Shown here piece by piece: positions 1 to 9,146 of a DNA stretch of 64,000 nt (the stretch's first letter is position 1; the number at the start of each line of letters is the position of its first letter). The notes under the pieces are model-generated. The model was not told where the DNA came from, ran no database searches, and saw nothing but the letters and a program-made list of their open reading frames with translations. Source of the stretch: Roseburia sp. (lineage in GTDB: Bacteria > Bacillota > Clostridia > Lachnospirales > Lachnospiraceae). The position numbers were made by a program, and so were the translations under genes. The stretch covers positions 186,001-250,000 of the forward strand of contig JAGBEG010000017.1 of assembly GCA_017937095.1 (NCBI GenBank), read 5' to 3'.

Positions 1-1
1 T

Positions 2-856
2 TCTGCCGTGGAGGACGCCTACATGGTCGGCAGACTGGCGGTCTGCCAGATCAGAACGCTCGTGTCCGCTTACATGGAGCAGTTCGACCGCAATAATTTC
101 ATGCAGAATATACTGCTTGGCAATATGCTTGTCGTGGACATGTACAACAAGGCGCAGAAGCTTCATATCGAGCAGGCGGAGCGCGTCGTGTATGTGATTG
201 AACTCGACGGGAAGAAGGATGCGGCGGCGATCGAGCTTGTGAAGAATCTGTTTGTCACAAAGGCAAAAGACTTTGTCACGGAGCTGGACGAGCAGAGCAT
301 CATTCTGATCAAGGATACGAGGGATCTTTCGAAAGAGGAGGAGCTGGACGCGCTTGCATCCATGATTGTAGACAATATGCATACAGAGGCGATGGTGCGC
401 GTGCGCGTCGGCTATGGAAATCGTGTGAACAACCTTCAGGATATCGCGCGTTCTTATCAGGAAGCGAAGATGGCGCTTGAGGTCGGAAAGATTTTCTATG
501 CAGAGAGGGAGACAATCGCATACCGCTGCCTCGGAATCGGACGTCTCATTTATCAGCTCCCGATGTCTCTTTGCGAGATGTTCATTCATGAGGTGTTCGG
601 GGAGAAGGTGCCGGACGTCTTTAGCGAGGAGATAACGACGACGATCCAGAAGTTTTTCGAGAACAATCTGAATATCTCGGAAACTGCCAGACAGCTCTAT
701 GTGCACAGAAATACACTGGTATACCGCCTGGAGCGTCTGGAGAAGGTGATCGGACTGGATATCCGCAAGTTTGACGATGCCATGACGTTTAAAATCGCCA
801 TGATGGTCATTTCCCATATGCAGTACGTGAAGGACAGCGACAATATTCTGGAATAA
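2..856 (+). CDS. PucR/CdaR-type transcriptional regulator, 5' end outside window
   Basis: The frame is open from base 2, so the gene almost certainly begins upstream of the window; the GTG at 8 is only the first possible internal start. The visible 284 residues hold a GGDEF-like/CdaR middle region and, at the C-terminus, a PucR-type helix-turn-helix with the motif ARQLYVHRNTLVYRLERL, which is diagnostic of the HTH_30 family. Such proteins are cytosolic activators or repressors of catabolic genes (sugar diacids, purines). The ligand cannot be told because the N-terminal sensor half is missing. No terminator is obvious after the stop; the next element is a tandem repeat array. Confidence 0.8.
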   Translation, partial: SAVEDAYMVGRLAVCQIRTLVSAYMEQFDRNNFMQNILLGNMLVVDMYNKAQKLHIEQAERVVYVIELDGKKDAAAIELVKNLFVTKAKDFVTELDEQSIILIKDTRDLSKEEELDALASMIVDNMHTEAMVRVRVGYGNRVNNLQDIARSYQEAKMALEVGKIFYAERETIAYRCLGIGRLIYQLPMSLCEMFIHEVFGEKVPDVFSEEITTTIQKFFENNLNISETARQLYVHRNTLVYRLERLEKVIGLDIRKFDDAMTFKIAMMVISHMQYVKDSDNILE

Positions 857-900
857 GGTGCAGCGGCTGGTAAGAGTATTTGCAGGGTGAAACAATTCGT

Positions 901-968
901 AAGATGCAAATATTGGCAAGATGCAGGTGTTGGCAAAATACAGGTATTGGCAAGATGTAAATATTTTC
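901..968 (+). repeat. four 17-bp tandem direct repeats
   Basis: Four head-to-tail copies of a 17-bp unit (consensus AAGATGCAGGTATTGGC) start at 901, 918, 935 and 952. They differ from one another at a few positions, and the last copy ends in TTTTC instead of TTGGC. The array lies between the PucR-type gene and the promoter of the hydrogenase-like sensor gene. It is too short and too regular to be a CRISPR, and it has no spacers. It could be a cluster of regulator sites or a recent replication-slippage product; the sequence alone does not decide. Confidence 0.85.
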
Positions 969-975
969 GAATAAA

Positions 976-1004
976 TTGAAAAAATATATATAATGTGGTA
1001 AAAT
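976..1004 (+). promoter_or_regulatory. putative promoter of hydrogenase-like sensor gene
   Basis: TTGAAA at 976-981, a 17-nt spacer, then TAAAAT at 999-1004. An alternative -10 TATAAT lies at 988-993. The region is very AT-rich. It sits directly downstream of the 17-bp repeats and about 57 nt before the gene start. Confidence 0.45.
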
Positions 1005-1060
1005 TATACAAATACAATATATAGTATTAAGGTACGGTAAGAAAAGGGGAAATGGGAACT

Positions 1061-2998
1061 ATGGCAGGATTTGTTTTTACCAATGACAAGTGCATTGGAT
1101 GTAACAGATGTATTTCGGTTTGTCCTGTTCTGACGGCGAACAAGGCAGTGGTCGTGGATGGTAAGGCGCGCATAGAGGTGAACTCTGAACAGTGCATTAA
1201 CTGCGGCGCCTGCTTTGATGCATGTGAGCATGGAGCGAGAGAGTTCCGTGATGACACCGAGCGGTTTTTTGAGGATCTTAAGAAGGGGGAGAAGATTTCC
1301 CTGCTTTTGGCGCCGGCGTTTCTGGCGAATTATCCGAGAGAATACGAGAGCGTGCTCGGCGGATTAAAGGAACTGGGCGTCAACCGCATTATCAGTGTCA
1401 GCTTTGGTGCGGATATCACAACATGGGCGTACATCAATTATATTACGAAGAACAAGTTTTACGGCGGTATTTCACAGCCATGTCCTGCGGTGGTGAATTA
1501 CATAGAGACTTATATCCCGGAATTGCTTCCGAAGCTGATGCCGGTACACAGTCCGATGATGTGTGCGGCAATCTACGCGAAGAAGTATGCGAACATTACG
1601 GACAAGCTGGCATTTATCAGCCCCTGTATTGCAAAGAAGAATGAGATCGACGACCCGAACAATGGTGGATATATTTCCTATAATGTGACCTTCGATCACC
1701 TGATGAAGTATGTCAGGGAGCACGGAATCAGCGGAAGAAGCGCGAAGGATGAGATTGAGTACGGACTCGGTTCCATTTACCCGATGCCGGGGGGACTTAA
1801 GGAGAATGTCTACTGGTTCTGCGGCAATGACATGTTTATCCGTCAGATTGAGGGAGAGCGTCATACATATGAGTTCTTAGAGGATTATAAGGAGAGAGTA
1901 AAGGGCGGTAAGGAACTTCCGTTTATGGTAGATGCGTTAAACTGTGCGCAGGGATGTCTTTACGGAACAGGCGTCGAGGAGGAGAAGACAAAGAACGACG
2001 ATATCCTCTATGAGATTCAGAAGATCAGGGCGAAGAGCACAAAGACTTCGAAGGGACCGTGGGCGGCAAAGAGCACGCCAAAGCAGCGGCTCGCACAGTT
2101 GAACCGTCAGTTCTCACGGCTGGATCTCAAGGATTTTATCCGCCATTACACGGATAAATCAAATGGACACGAGATATTAAAGCCAAGCCAGGCGGAGCTT
2201 GAAGGTATCTTTGCAGGTATGAATAAGACGACGGGCGCACAGAAGAAGATCAACTGCAGTGCCTGCGGTTATCCTACCTGTGAGCACATGGCAACGGCGA
2301 TTTTTAACGATTGCAATAATGAAAATTCCTGTATTCACTATATCAAGGATCAGGTGGAGGAGCGCAGCAGACAGGCGCAGATGGCGGCGGAAGAGAGCGC
2401 TGCCGCGAATATCGAGATCAAGCGCAGGAATGAACTGATTGCAGGCATCGTGGAAGGCCTGAATGCGGATTTTGAGGATCTGGATATGTCCATCCAGCAG
2501 ATGGCGAGCGGCAATAACAATAACGCGCAGGAGAGCACGGCGATTACAGGCTCTATGGCGGATGTTATGGAGTTCTGCAATCAGATGAAGGATTCTTTTA
2601 CTGATATTACAGCGCTGCTCGATAAGCTTGAGAATAATAATAACGATATTACAAGTATTGCAAGCCAGACGAATCTGTTGTCTTTGAACGCATCCATTGA
2701 GGCGGCGCGTGCAGGACAGGCGGGAAGAGGCTTTGCGGTCGTGGCGGAGGAGATCAAGAATCTCTCCGAGAACAGCCGTGTAACCGCCGTAGACAGCAAT
2801 AACACCAAGGAAGAGATCAGCCGTGCAATTGAGAAGCTGCTTGCGGAGTCGGAGCATCTGGTAGAGATTGTCAATGATGTCAACGGACGGATGATGACGC
2901 TTGCGGCGAGCACAGAGGAGATTGCGGCGTCCACCGATACGGTGACCGATCTTTCTTCTGATCTGAAGAGCAAGGCGGCGAGCCTGACGACGATGTAA
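1061..2998 (+). CDS. soluble [FeFe]-hydrogenase-like sensor fused to chemotaxis signalling domain
   Basis: The start is placed at ATG 1061, 10 nt after AGGGGA (1045-1050). The in-frame ATG at 1052 is only 1 nt from that site. Numbered from 1061 (645 aa): two [4Fe-4S] ferredoxin motifs (Cys11/14/17/21 and 45/48/51/55); an H-cluster domain with L1 SQPCP (Cys141), L2 SPCIAKKNE (Cys189) and L3 NCAQGC (Cys295, Cys299); a further Cys-rich Fe-S motif near 400-425 (SACGYPTC); then a coiled coil and an MCP signalling hairpin ([17 protein letters not shown], about 535). No membrane segment is present. All four H-cluster Cys are kept, but the proton-relay Cys of catalytic enzymes (TSCCP) is Pro here, and Met of L2 is Ser, as expected for a sensory rather than a fast catalytic enzyme. 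Inference: a cytosolic H2 or redox sensor signalling to CheA/CheW. Confidence 0.85.
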   Translation: MAGFVFTNDKCIGCNRCISVCPVLTANKAVVVDGKARIEVNSEQCINCGACFDACEHGAREFRDDTERFFEDLKKGEKISLLLAPAFLANYPREYESVLGGLKELGVNRIISVSFGADITTWAYINYITKNKFYGGISQPCPAVVNYIETYIPELLPKLMPVHSPMMCAAIYAKKYANITDKLAFISPCIAKKNEIDDPNNGGYISYNVTFDHLMKYVREHGISGRSAKDEIEYGLGSIYPMPGGLKENVYWFCGNDMFIRQIEGERHTYEFLEDYKERVKGGKELPFMVDALNCAQGCLYGTGVEEEKTKNDDILYEIQKIRAKSTKTSKGPWAAKSTPKQRLAQLNRQFSRLDLKDFIRHYTDKSNGHEILKPSQAELEGIFAGMNKTTGAQKKINCSACGYPTCEHMATAIFNDCNNENSCIHYIKDQVEERSRQAQMAAEESAAANIEIKRRNELIAGIVEGLNADFEDLDMSIQQMASGNNNNAQESTAITGSMADVMEFCNQMKDSFTDITALLDKLENNNNDITSIASQTNLLSLNASIEAARAGQAGRGFAVVAEEIKNLSENSRVTAVDSNNTKEEISRAIEKLLAESEHLVEIVNDVNGRMMTLAASTEEIAASTDTVTDLSSDLKSKAASLTTM

Positions 2999-3024
2999 GT
3001 GTGGGATAAGAGTGAATGAAATAC

Positions 3025-3065
3025 GCGGGAGAGAAGATCAGAGAGACTTTTCTCCCGCATATTTT
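3025..3065 (+). terminator. rho-independent terminator after hydrogenase-like sensor
   Basis: Stem GCGGGAGA (3025-3032) with TCTCCCGC (3051-3058), followed by ATATTTTT. It lies 27 nt after the stop of the sensor gene and separates it from the topoisomerase genes. Confidence 0.8.
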
Positions 3066-3096
3066 TGGATATTTAACAAAACATACGTTCTATCGC

Positions 3097-3125
3097 TTGC
3101 GTGGGAAGTTCTGGTATGTTATATT
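3097..3125 (+). promoter_or_regulatory. putative promoter of topoisomerase genes
   Basis: TTGCGT at 3097-3102, a 17-nt spacer, and TATATT at 3120-3125, about 33 nt before the start codon at 3158. Confidence 0.55.
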
Positions 3126-3157
3126 ATCCAGAGGAATGTGAAGAAAGGAAGAAGAAG

Positions 3158-5080
3158 ATGGCTAAGAAAGAAACTTATGACGAGAGTAGTATTTCCGTGC
3201 TGGAAGGACTCGAAGCCGTAAGGAAAAGACCCGGCATGTACATTGGAAGCGTGTCCAGAAAGGGTCTGAATCATCTGATATATGAGATTGTGGACAATGC
3301 GGTGGACGAGCATCTTGCAGGCGCCTGCGATACGATTTATGTGACGCTTGAGGCGGACGGCTCCTGTACGGTCGAGGACAACGGACGAGGCGTTCCGGTC
3401 GGCATGCACGCCAAGGGCGTGTCGGCGGCGCGTATTGTCTATACAACGCTGCACGCGGGCGGCAAGTTCGATGATTCCGCTTACAAGACGAGCGGCGGTC
3501 TGCATGGCGTAGGCTCTTCGGTCGTGAATGCGCTCTCGACCTATATGGACGTGGAGATCAGCAGAGAGGGCTATATCCACCATGACCGCTATGAGCGGGG
3601 CGTGCCTGTCGTGGAGCTTGAGAACGGATTGCTCCCGAAGATCGGTAAGACGAAGAAGACCGGAACGAAGGTGAATTTCCTGCCGGACCCGGAGATTTTT
3701 GAGAAGACGCGCTTTAAGGAGGATGAGGTGAAAAGCCGTATGCACGAGACGGCGTATCTGAATCCTGCGCTGACAATCATTTATGAGGACAGAAGGGGCG
3801 AGGAAGTCGAGCACATTGTCTACCACGAAAAGGATGGCATCAAGGGCTTTGTGAAGGATCTCAATAAGAACAGCGAGGTGCTGCATGACGTTGTCTATTT
3901 TACGGGGGAGACGGAAGGGATTACGGTAGAGGCGGCGTTTCAGTATACGAACGAGTTCCACGAGAATATCCTTGGTTTCTGCAACAATATTTTTAACGCC
4001 GAAGGCGGTACACATATCACAGGCTTTAAGACGGTCTTTACGACGGTCATCAATGCCTATGCCAGAGAGCTTGGCATCTTAAAGGAGAAGGACGCGAATT
4101 TCACCGGAGCGGATGTGAGAAACGGCATGACGGCGGTGGTTTCCATCAAGCACCCTGACCCGCGTTTCGAGGGACAGACGAAGACGAAGCTCGACAATCA
4201 GGATGCGTCGCGCGCCACGGCAAAGATTACCGGGGATGAGATACAGCTTTACTTTGATAAGAATCTCGAGGTGCTTAAGACGGTCATTTCCTGTGCGGAG
4301 AAGGCCGCCAAGATTCGCAAGACGGAGGAGAAGGCGAAGACCAATCTTCTGACAAAGCAGAAGTTCTCGTTTGACTCCAACGGAAAGCTCGCGAACTGCG
4401 AGAGCAGAGATCCTTCTATTTGTGAGATTTTTATTGTCGAGGGAGATTCTGCGGGCGGCTCGGCAAAGACGGCGCGCGACCGCAATTTCCAGGCGATTCT
4501 GCCGATTCGAGGCAAGATTTTAAATGTCGAGAAGGCGAGCATCGATAAGATCCTTGCCAATGCCGAGATCAAGACGATGATCAATGCATTCGGCTGCGGT
4601 TTTTCCGAGGGCTATGGCAACGACTTCGATATCACGAAGCTGCGCTATGACAAGATTATCATTATGGCGGATGCCGACGTCGACGGAGCGCATATTTCCA
4701 CGCTGCTTCTGACGCTGTTCTACCGCTTTATGCCGGAACTGATTTACGAGGGACATGTCTATGTGGCGATGCCGCCTCTGTATAAGGCGATTCCTTCCAA
4801 AGGCGAGGAGGAATATCTCTACGATGATGCGGCGCTCGAGCGTTACCGCCGTACTCATAAGGGGAACTTTACGCTTCAGCGGTATAAGGGTCTTGGAGAG
4901 ATGGACGCCGAGCAGCTCTGGGAGACGACGCTCGATCCCGAGCGGCGCCTGCTTAAGCGGATCGAGATTGAGGATGGGCGCATGGCGTCCGACATCACGG
5001 AGCTTCTGATGGGCAACGACGTACCGCCGCGCAAGACATTCATCTACGAGCACGCAAGGGATGCCGCCATTGACGCATAG
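3158..5080 (+). CDS. parE: type IIA DNA topoisomerase B subunit (ParE/GyrB)
   Basis: ATPase subunit of a type II topoisomerase that opens the DNA gate with the next gene product. Start ATG 3158 follows AAGAAAGGAAG. The 640-aa protein has a GHKL ATPase domain (RKRPGMYIG, EIVDNAVDEHLAG, GLHGVGSSVVNAL), a transducer domain, and a TOPRIM domain with EGDSAGGSAK and metal-binding DADVDGAH, ending in the PPRKTFI tail. TopoIV-B and gyrase-B are hard to separate by eye. The pairing with a short A subunit, and the absence of dnaA/recF nearby, favour topoisomerase IV (parE). A separate gyrB elsewhere in the genome is expected under this reading. Confidence 0.85.
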   Translation: MAKKETYDESSISVLEGLEAVRKRPGMYIGSVSRKGLNHLIYEIVDNAVDEHLAGACDTIYVTLEADGSCTVEDNGRGVPVGMHAKGVSAARIVYTTLHAGGKFDDSAYKTSGGLHGVGSSVVNALSTYMDVEISREGYIHHDRYERGVPVVELENGLLPKIGKTKKTGTKVNFLPDPEIFEKTRFKEDEVKSRMHETAYLNPALTIIYEDRRGEEVEHIVYHEKDGIKGFVKDLNKNSEVLHDVVYFTGETEGITVEAAFQYTNEFHENILGFCNNIFNAEGGTHITGFKTVFTTVINAYARELGILKEKDANFTGADVRNGMTAVVSIKHPDPRFEGQTKTKLDNQDASRATAKITGDEIQLYFDKNLEVLKTVISCAEKAAKIRKTEEKAKTNLLTKQKFSFDSNGKLANCESRDPSICEIFIVEGDSAGGSAKTARDRNFQAILPIRGKILNVEKASIDKILANAEIKTMINAFGCGFSEGYGNDFDITKLRYDKIIIMADADVDGAHISTLLLTLFYRFMPELIYEGHVYVAMPPLYKAIPSKGEEEYLYDDAALERYRRTHKGNFTLQRYKGLGEMDAEQLWETTLDPERRLLKRIEIEDGRMASDITELLMGNDVPPRKTFIYEHARDAAIDA

Positions 5081-5159
5081 CACTGCGAATTACCAGATGT
5101 CAGGGTGGAAGAAGAGAAAACAGCCATGCTTGCACGGATAGAAAGGGAAGTAACATAGT

Positions 5160-7415
5160 ATGAAAAAGGGTTCCAATGTAAACCAGGAAGAGCAGATTAT
5201 CCGCACCGAATATTCGGAACTGATGCAGAAATCTTATATAGATTATGCGATGAGCGTTATCATCGCGCGCGCCCTGCCGGATATCCGGGACGGCTTAAAG
5301 CCGGTACAGAGACGGACGCTCTATGATATGTATGAGCTTGGCATCCGCTATGACAAGCCGTACCGTAAGAGTGCGCGTATCGTCGGCGATACGATGGGTA
5401 AGTATCACCCGCACGGCGACAGCTCCATCTACGGCGCGCTTGTCGTATTGGCGCAGGATTTTAAGATGGGGCAGACTTTAGTGGACGGTCACGGCAATTT
5501 CGGGTCGATCGAGGGAGACGGCGCGGCAGCGATGCGATACACAGAGGCGCGCTTACAGAAGCTGACGCAGGAAGCGTTCCTCGCGGATCTCGACAAGGAC
5601 GTCGTGAATTTTGTGCCGAATTTCGATGAGACGGAGAAGGAGCCGGAGGTACTTCCGGTAAAGGTGCCGAATCTTCTGATCAACGGCGCGGAGGGAATTG
5701 CAGTCGGCATGACGACGAGCATCCCGACACACAATTTCGGCGAGGTCATCGACGGTGTGATCGCATATATGAAGAATCCGGATATCAATACCGAGCAGAT
5801 GATGAAGTACATCCCGGGACCGGATTTCCCGACCGGGGGAATTATCGCGAACAAGGATGAACTTCCGGCGATTTACTCGACGGGTACGGGCAAGATCAAG
5901 ATTCGCGGAAAGGTCGAGATTGAGCAGATGAAGGGCGGCAAGGAACGTCTTGTCATCACAGAGATTCCGTACACGATGATCGGTGCGAATATCGGAAAGT
6001 TTCTAAACGATATTTATAGTCTGGTCGAAACGAAGAAGACAAACGATATTGTGGACATCACGAACCAGTCTTCGAAGGAGGGCATCCGCATTGTCATCGA
6101 GCTGCGCAAAGGAGCGGACGCGAAGAATCTGGAGAATCTTCTCTACAAGAAGACGAAGCTGGAGGATACCTTCGGCGTGAATATGCTGGCAGTCGCAGAC
6201 GGCAGACCGGAGACGATGGGCATTGTGCCGATCATCCGCCATCACGTGAATTTCCAGTATGAGCTGGCGACGAGAAAGTATAAGACGCTGCTTTCAAAGG
6301 AGCTCGATAAGAAAGAGATTCAGGAAGGCTTGATTCATGCCTGCGACGTGATCGATCTGATTATCGAGATCCTGCGCGGCAGTACGAATGTAAAGGACGC
6401 GAAGGCATGTCTGACTGCCGGAGTCACAGACGGAATCAGGTTCAAGTCTGCACAGTCGAAGAAGGACGCATCACAGCTTCGTTTCACGGAGCGACAGGCG
6501 GACGCCATCCTTGAGATGCGTCTCTACAGGCTGATCGGACTTGAAATCGAGGCGCTTATGAAGGACCACGAGAAAACGCTTTCCAATATCGCGGAGTACG
6601 AGGAGATTCTAAGCAACCGCGGGGCGATGGCGAAGGTCATTATCCGGGAGCTGGAGGGCTTTAAGAAGGAGTACAGCCGTCCGAGACGGACCGTCATTGA
6701 CAATCTGGAAGAGGCGGTTGTCGCAGAGAAGAAGATTGAGGAGATGGATGTCGTATTCCTGATGGACCGCTTTGGTTATGCCAAGACGATTGACGTGCCG
6801 GCGTATGAGCGCAATAAGGAGGCAGCGGACGCGGAGAACCGCTATGTCCTGACCTGTAAGAATACGGACAAGATCTGTATTTTTACCAACAGGGGACAGA
6901 TGCATCTGTTAAAGGTGTTAGATCTTCCGTTTGGAAAGTTCCGCGATAAGGGAACGCCGATTGACAACTTAAGCAATTATAACAGCAGTGAGGAGAGCTT
7001 TGTCTATATCACAAATCTTGGGGCAATCCGCGATACAAAGCTTCTCTTCGGGACGAAGACGGCGATGTTAAAGGTCGTAGACGGCGGGGAGTTCGATGTT
7101 GCAAAGCGGACGACTGCCGCGACAAAGCTTGCGGATGGTGACGAGGTGCTGCTTGTAACGCCGCTTCTGGAAAACCAGACACTTGTAATGCAGTCGGAAA
7201 AGGACTTTTTCCTGCGGATTGATGCAGCCGTGATCCCGGAGAAGAAAAAGGGCGCCGTGGGCGTCCGGGGCATGAAGCTTGGAGCGGGAGATGCGCTTAC
7301 TGCCATTTACCCGATTCTCGAGGGAGAGAGCGCCAGCGTGGAGGTCAAAGGCAAGGAGATTGCCTTAAACCGCCTGCACGTCGGAAACCGTGACACGAAG
7401 GGAACGAAGAAATAG
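5160..7415 (+). CDS. parC: type IIA DNA topoisomerase A subunit (ParC/GyrA)
   Basis: DNA-cleaving partner of the preceding subunit. The 751-aa protein starts at ATG 5160 after GAAAGGGAAG. The winged-helix breakage-reunion region shows KYHPHGDSSIYGALV and the catalytic pair Arg126-Tyr127 (AAMRYTEARL). A long coiled coil and a C-terminal beta-propeller follow (EKKKGAVGVRGMKL near 700). The protein is shorter than a usual GyrA (about 820-850 aa) and has no clear GyrA-box QRRGGKG, which supports ParC. The stop is 2 nt before the next start, so the HAD gene is probably co-transcribed. Confidence 0.85.
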   Translation: MKKGSNVNQEEQIIRTEYSELMQKSYIDYAMSVIIARALPDIRDGLKPVQRRTLYDMYELGIRYDKPYRKSARIVGDTMGKYHPHGDSSIYGALVVLAQDFKMGQTLVDGHGNFGSIEGDGAAAMRYTEARLQKLTQEAFLADLDKDVVNFVPNFDETEKEPEVLPVKVPNLLINGAEGIAVGMTTSIPTHNFGEVIDGVIAYMKNPDINTEQMMKYIPGPDFPTGGIIANKDELPAIYSTGTGKIKIRGKVEIEQMKGGKERLVITEIPYTMIGANIGKFLNDIYSLVETKKTNDIVDITNQSSKEGIRIVIELRKGADAKNLENLLYKKTKLEDTFGVNMLAVADGRPETMGIVPIIRHHVNFQYELATRKYKTLLSKELDKKEIQEGLIHACDVIDLIIEILRGSTNVKDAKACLTAGVTDGIRFKSAQSKKDASQLRFTERQADAILEMRLYRLIGLEIEALMKDHEKTLSNIAEYEEILSNRGAMAKVIIRELEGFKKEYSRPRRTVIDNLEEAVVAEKKIEEMDVVFLMDRFGYAKTIDVPAYERNKEAADAENRYVLTCKNTDKICIFTNRGQMHLLKVLDLPFGKFRDKGTPIDNLSNYNSSEESFVYITNLGAIRDTKLLFGTKTAMLKVVDGGEFDVAKRTTAATKLADGDEVLLVTPLLENQTLVMQSEKDFFLRIDAAVIPEKKKGAVGVRGMKLGAGDALTAIYPILEGESASVEVKGKEIALNRLHVGNRDTKGTKK

Positions 7416-7417
7416 GC

Positions 7418-8083
7418 ATGATAAAAGCGGTATTATTTGATTTGGACGGAACCATCATTAATTCGGAAGAGGGGATTACAAGATGCGTACAGTATGCCCT
7501 GCGTGCTTATGGAATCGAGGAACCGGACAGGAAGAAGCTGCTCTGCTTTATCGGACCGCCGCTCGATCCGGTCTTCCGGGAGAGATACGGCATGACAGAC
7601 GAGGAGGCATGGCAGGCAGTAGAGAAGTACAGGGAGCGCTTTGATGTGAAGGGGATTTTTGAATGCTGCCTGTACGACGGTGTGCGCGAGGCAATCGTCC
7701 GGCTGAAGGAAGCGGGCTATGTGCTCGCGCTTGCCTCGTCGAAGCCGGAGACGGCGTGTGAGCGGATTTTAGAGCATTTTTCCCTGCGGCAGTACTTTGA
7801 TGAGGTGGTCGGTTCGACGTTAGACGGCAGTATCAGCACCAAGCAGGAGGTCTTAGAAGAGCTTGGGCGCAGGATGGCGGATTGTCAGATCGGCAAAGAT
7901 GAGATGTGCTTAATCGGCGATACAAAGTACGATGCCGCCGGGGCAAAGGCATTCGGTATCCGCTGCATCGGCGTGGGTTACGGCTTTGGAACGAAGGAAG
8001 AACTGCTTTCCGCCGGAGCGGAAGCGGTATTTGATCAGATAGAGGAAGTGGAGCGATACATTGAAAACGACAGGAGCGTATAA
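7418..8083 (+). CDS. HAD-superfamily phosphatase, phosphoglycolate-phosphatase-like
   Basis: 221-aa cytosolic hydrolase. Motif I is DLDGT (Asp8 nucleophile, Asp10), motif II is the Ser of LASSKPET, motif III is the Lys in STKQEVLEEL, and motif IV is LIGDTKYDAAGAKA. A helical cap lies between motifs I and II (residues about 15-85), as in the PGP/Gph class. The substrate is not predictable. The start is 2 nt after the parC stop, and its 3' end overlaps the next gene by 23 nt, which suggests translational coupling. Confidence 0.85.
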   Translation: MIKAVLFDLDGTIINSEEGITRCVQYALRAYGIEEPDRKKLLCFIGPPLDPVFRERYGMTDEEAWQAVEKYRERFDVKGIFECCLYDGVREAIVRLKEAGYVLALASSKPETACERILEHFSLRQYFDEVVGSTLDGSISTKQEVLEELGRRMADCQIGKDEMCLIGDTKYDAAGAKAFGIRCIGVGYGFGTKEELLSAGAEAVFDQIEEVERYIENDRSV

Positions 8084-8909
8084 AATCTGGAGCATTGTCT
8101 ATCCGGTGGGAATCTACTATGTAGTGTCATCGCTGGTATATTTTGTGTTGGAGATGTTTTTCGGAACTGCATATGAAAGCTATATGCTGCGGCAGATGAT
8201 CTGCGCTGTGGCAACGATCCCGTTTGTGGCGTCGTTCTACAGACAGGATATGGCGATGGAAGAGACGGTCTACGGAAAGCGCAGGATTGTCTTAAAGCGT
8301 CATACACAAGGAAAGAACCCGGCGGACATGGAGGCTGCGGACGAGACAGTCAGCTTTGCTTCCGCTGCGGCAGACGGCGTGCTTGCACTTGTGGCAGGCG
8401 CGGCGCTTGGCATCGGTGTGAACAACGTGATCGCGATGACGCCGCTCATCCGCATGTCGGCGGGCTTTTCGGAGGCGAATCAGGCGTTTTTTGCGGGAAA
8501 ACTTGCCTTTGAGCTTCTGGGTTCCGGGCTTTTGATTCCGATTGCGGAGGAACTTTTGTACCGCGGCGTCGTCTATAAGCGGCTGCGGCTTCTTGTGGGC
8601 GTGTCCCCGGCGATTATCCTCTCGGCTGTGATTTTCGGGGCGATGCATTTTAATCTGGTGCAGTTCCTTTATGCGGGAATCTTAGGGCTTCTGCTTGCGT
8701 TTCTGGTGGAGCGGACGGGCTTTTTGCACAACGCGGTGCTTGCACATGCGGCGGCAAACGTGGCGGCAATCGTGCGTCAGGAGACGGGATGGCTTTCTTT
8801 TTCTTATGAGCCGGATGCGGCGGGGATTGGCGTTACCGTACTGTTTTTGGCGGCGGCGGGGGCCGCGGTCGTCTGCCTGTACCGCCGGGGAAGGACGAAT
8901 GAGCTTTAA
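8061..8909 (+). CDS. CPBP-family intramembrane glutamic protease
   Basis: 282-aa polytopic membrane protein with a TTG start inside the 3' end of the HAD gene. The CPBP (Abi/RCE1) motifs are visible: EELLYRG near residue 163 (EExxxR) and the His of GAMHFN near 194, plus a further helix with HAAANVAA near 230. The family includes intramembrane endopeptidases and bacteriocin-immunity proteins; the substrate is unknown. An alternative is that translation begins further in, since TTG starts are uncommon, but no better ATG precedes the first membrane helix. Confidence 0.8.
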   Translation: MKTTGAYKIWSIVYPVGIYYVVSSLVYFVLEMFFGTAYESYMLRQMICAVATIPFVASFYRQDMAMEETVYGKRRIVLKRHTQGKNPADMEAADETVSFASAAADGVLALVAGAALGIGVNNVIAMTPLIRMSAGFSEANQAFFAGKLAFELLGSGLLIPIAEELLYRGVVYKRLRLLVGVSPAIILSAVIFGAMHFNLVQFLYAGILGLLLAFLVERTGFLHNAVLAHAAANVAAIVRQETGWLSFSYEPDAAGIGVTVLFLAAAGAAVVCLYRRGRTNEL

Positions 8910-8950
8910 GAGCCGGTCATTTCTTAGCGCTTTCTGTAGTGCGGGTAGCA

Positions 8951-8979
8951 TTGACTGTGAAATCAGAATATGCTATTTT
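8951..8979 (+). promoter_or_regulatory. putative promoter of CNNM leader
   Basis: TTGACT at 8951-8956, a 17-nt spacer, and TATTTT at 8974-8979. Transcription would start near 8986, giving a leader of about 305 nt before the CNNM start codon at 9292. Confidence 0.6.
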
Positions 8980-9014
8980 AGATTCAAATCGCAGGAAAGG
9001 GAGTGATAAGATCC

Positions 9015-9140
9015 ATGGAAGACGGCGCAGATAGTGACAGCGATACACAGATGCAGCAGTCATTCGTGCCACCGCTTTGGGGCGGTCGGATGACGACTTG
9101 TTACATAAGAAGATACGGGCTGCTCCATGCAGTGTTATGA
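9015..9140 (+). CDS. upstream ORF (41 aa) in leader of CNNM gene
   Basis: ATG 9015 follows AAAGGGAGTG with suitable spacing, and the frame ends at TGA 9138-9140. The 41-aa peptide starts with the acidic run MEDGADSDSD and ends with a basic/aromatic part (RMTTCYIRRYG). No known family is recognised. It spans a hairpin at 9059-9094 and stops 6 nt before a terminator-like stem, which is the layout of a leader peptide that couples translation to attenuation. Acidic N-termini are known to destabilise ribosomes at low Mg2+ (MgtL of enterobacteria). Applying that here is inference. Confidence 0.45.
   Translation: MEDGADSDSDTQMQQSFVPPLWGGRMTTCYIRRYGLLHAVL
9059..9094 (+). promoter_or_regulatory. leader hairpin upstream of CNNM gene
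   Basis: Outer stem GTCATTC (9059-9065) with GGATGAC (9088-9094), an asymmetric internal loop (5 nt against 1 nt), and inner stem ACCGC (9071-9075) with GCGGT (9082-9086) around a 6-nt loop. It does not match the M-box, yybP-ykoY or NiCo riboswitch patterns I can recall. Confidence 0.6.
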
Positions 9141-9146
9141 ATAGAG

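Noticed and set aside
901-968. 17-bp repeats considered as replication iterons or an origin
   Set aside because: No replication initiator gene or DnaA boxes nearby and the surroundings are chromosomal housekeeping genes.
2177-2857. 226-codon minus-strand open frame inside the hydrogenase-like sensor gene
   Set aside because: Antisense shadow; the plus-strand frame has cofactor and signalling motifs throughout.
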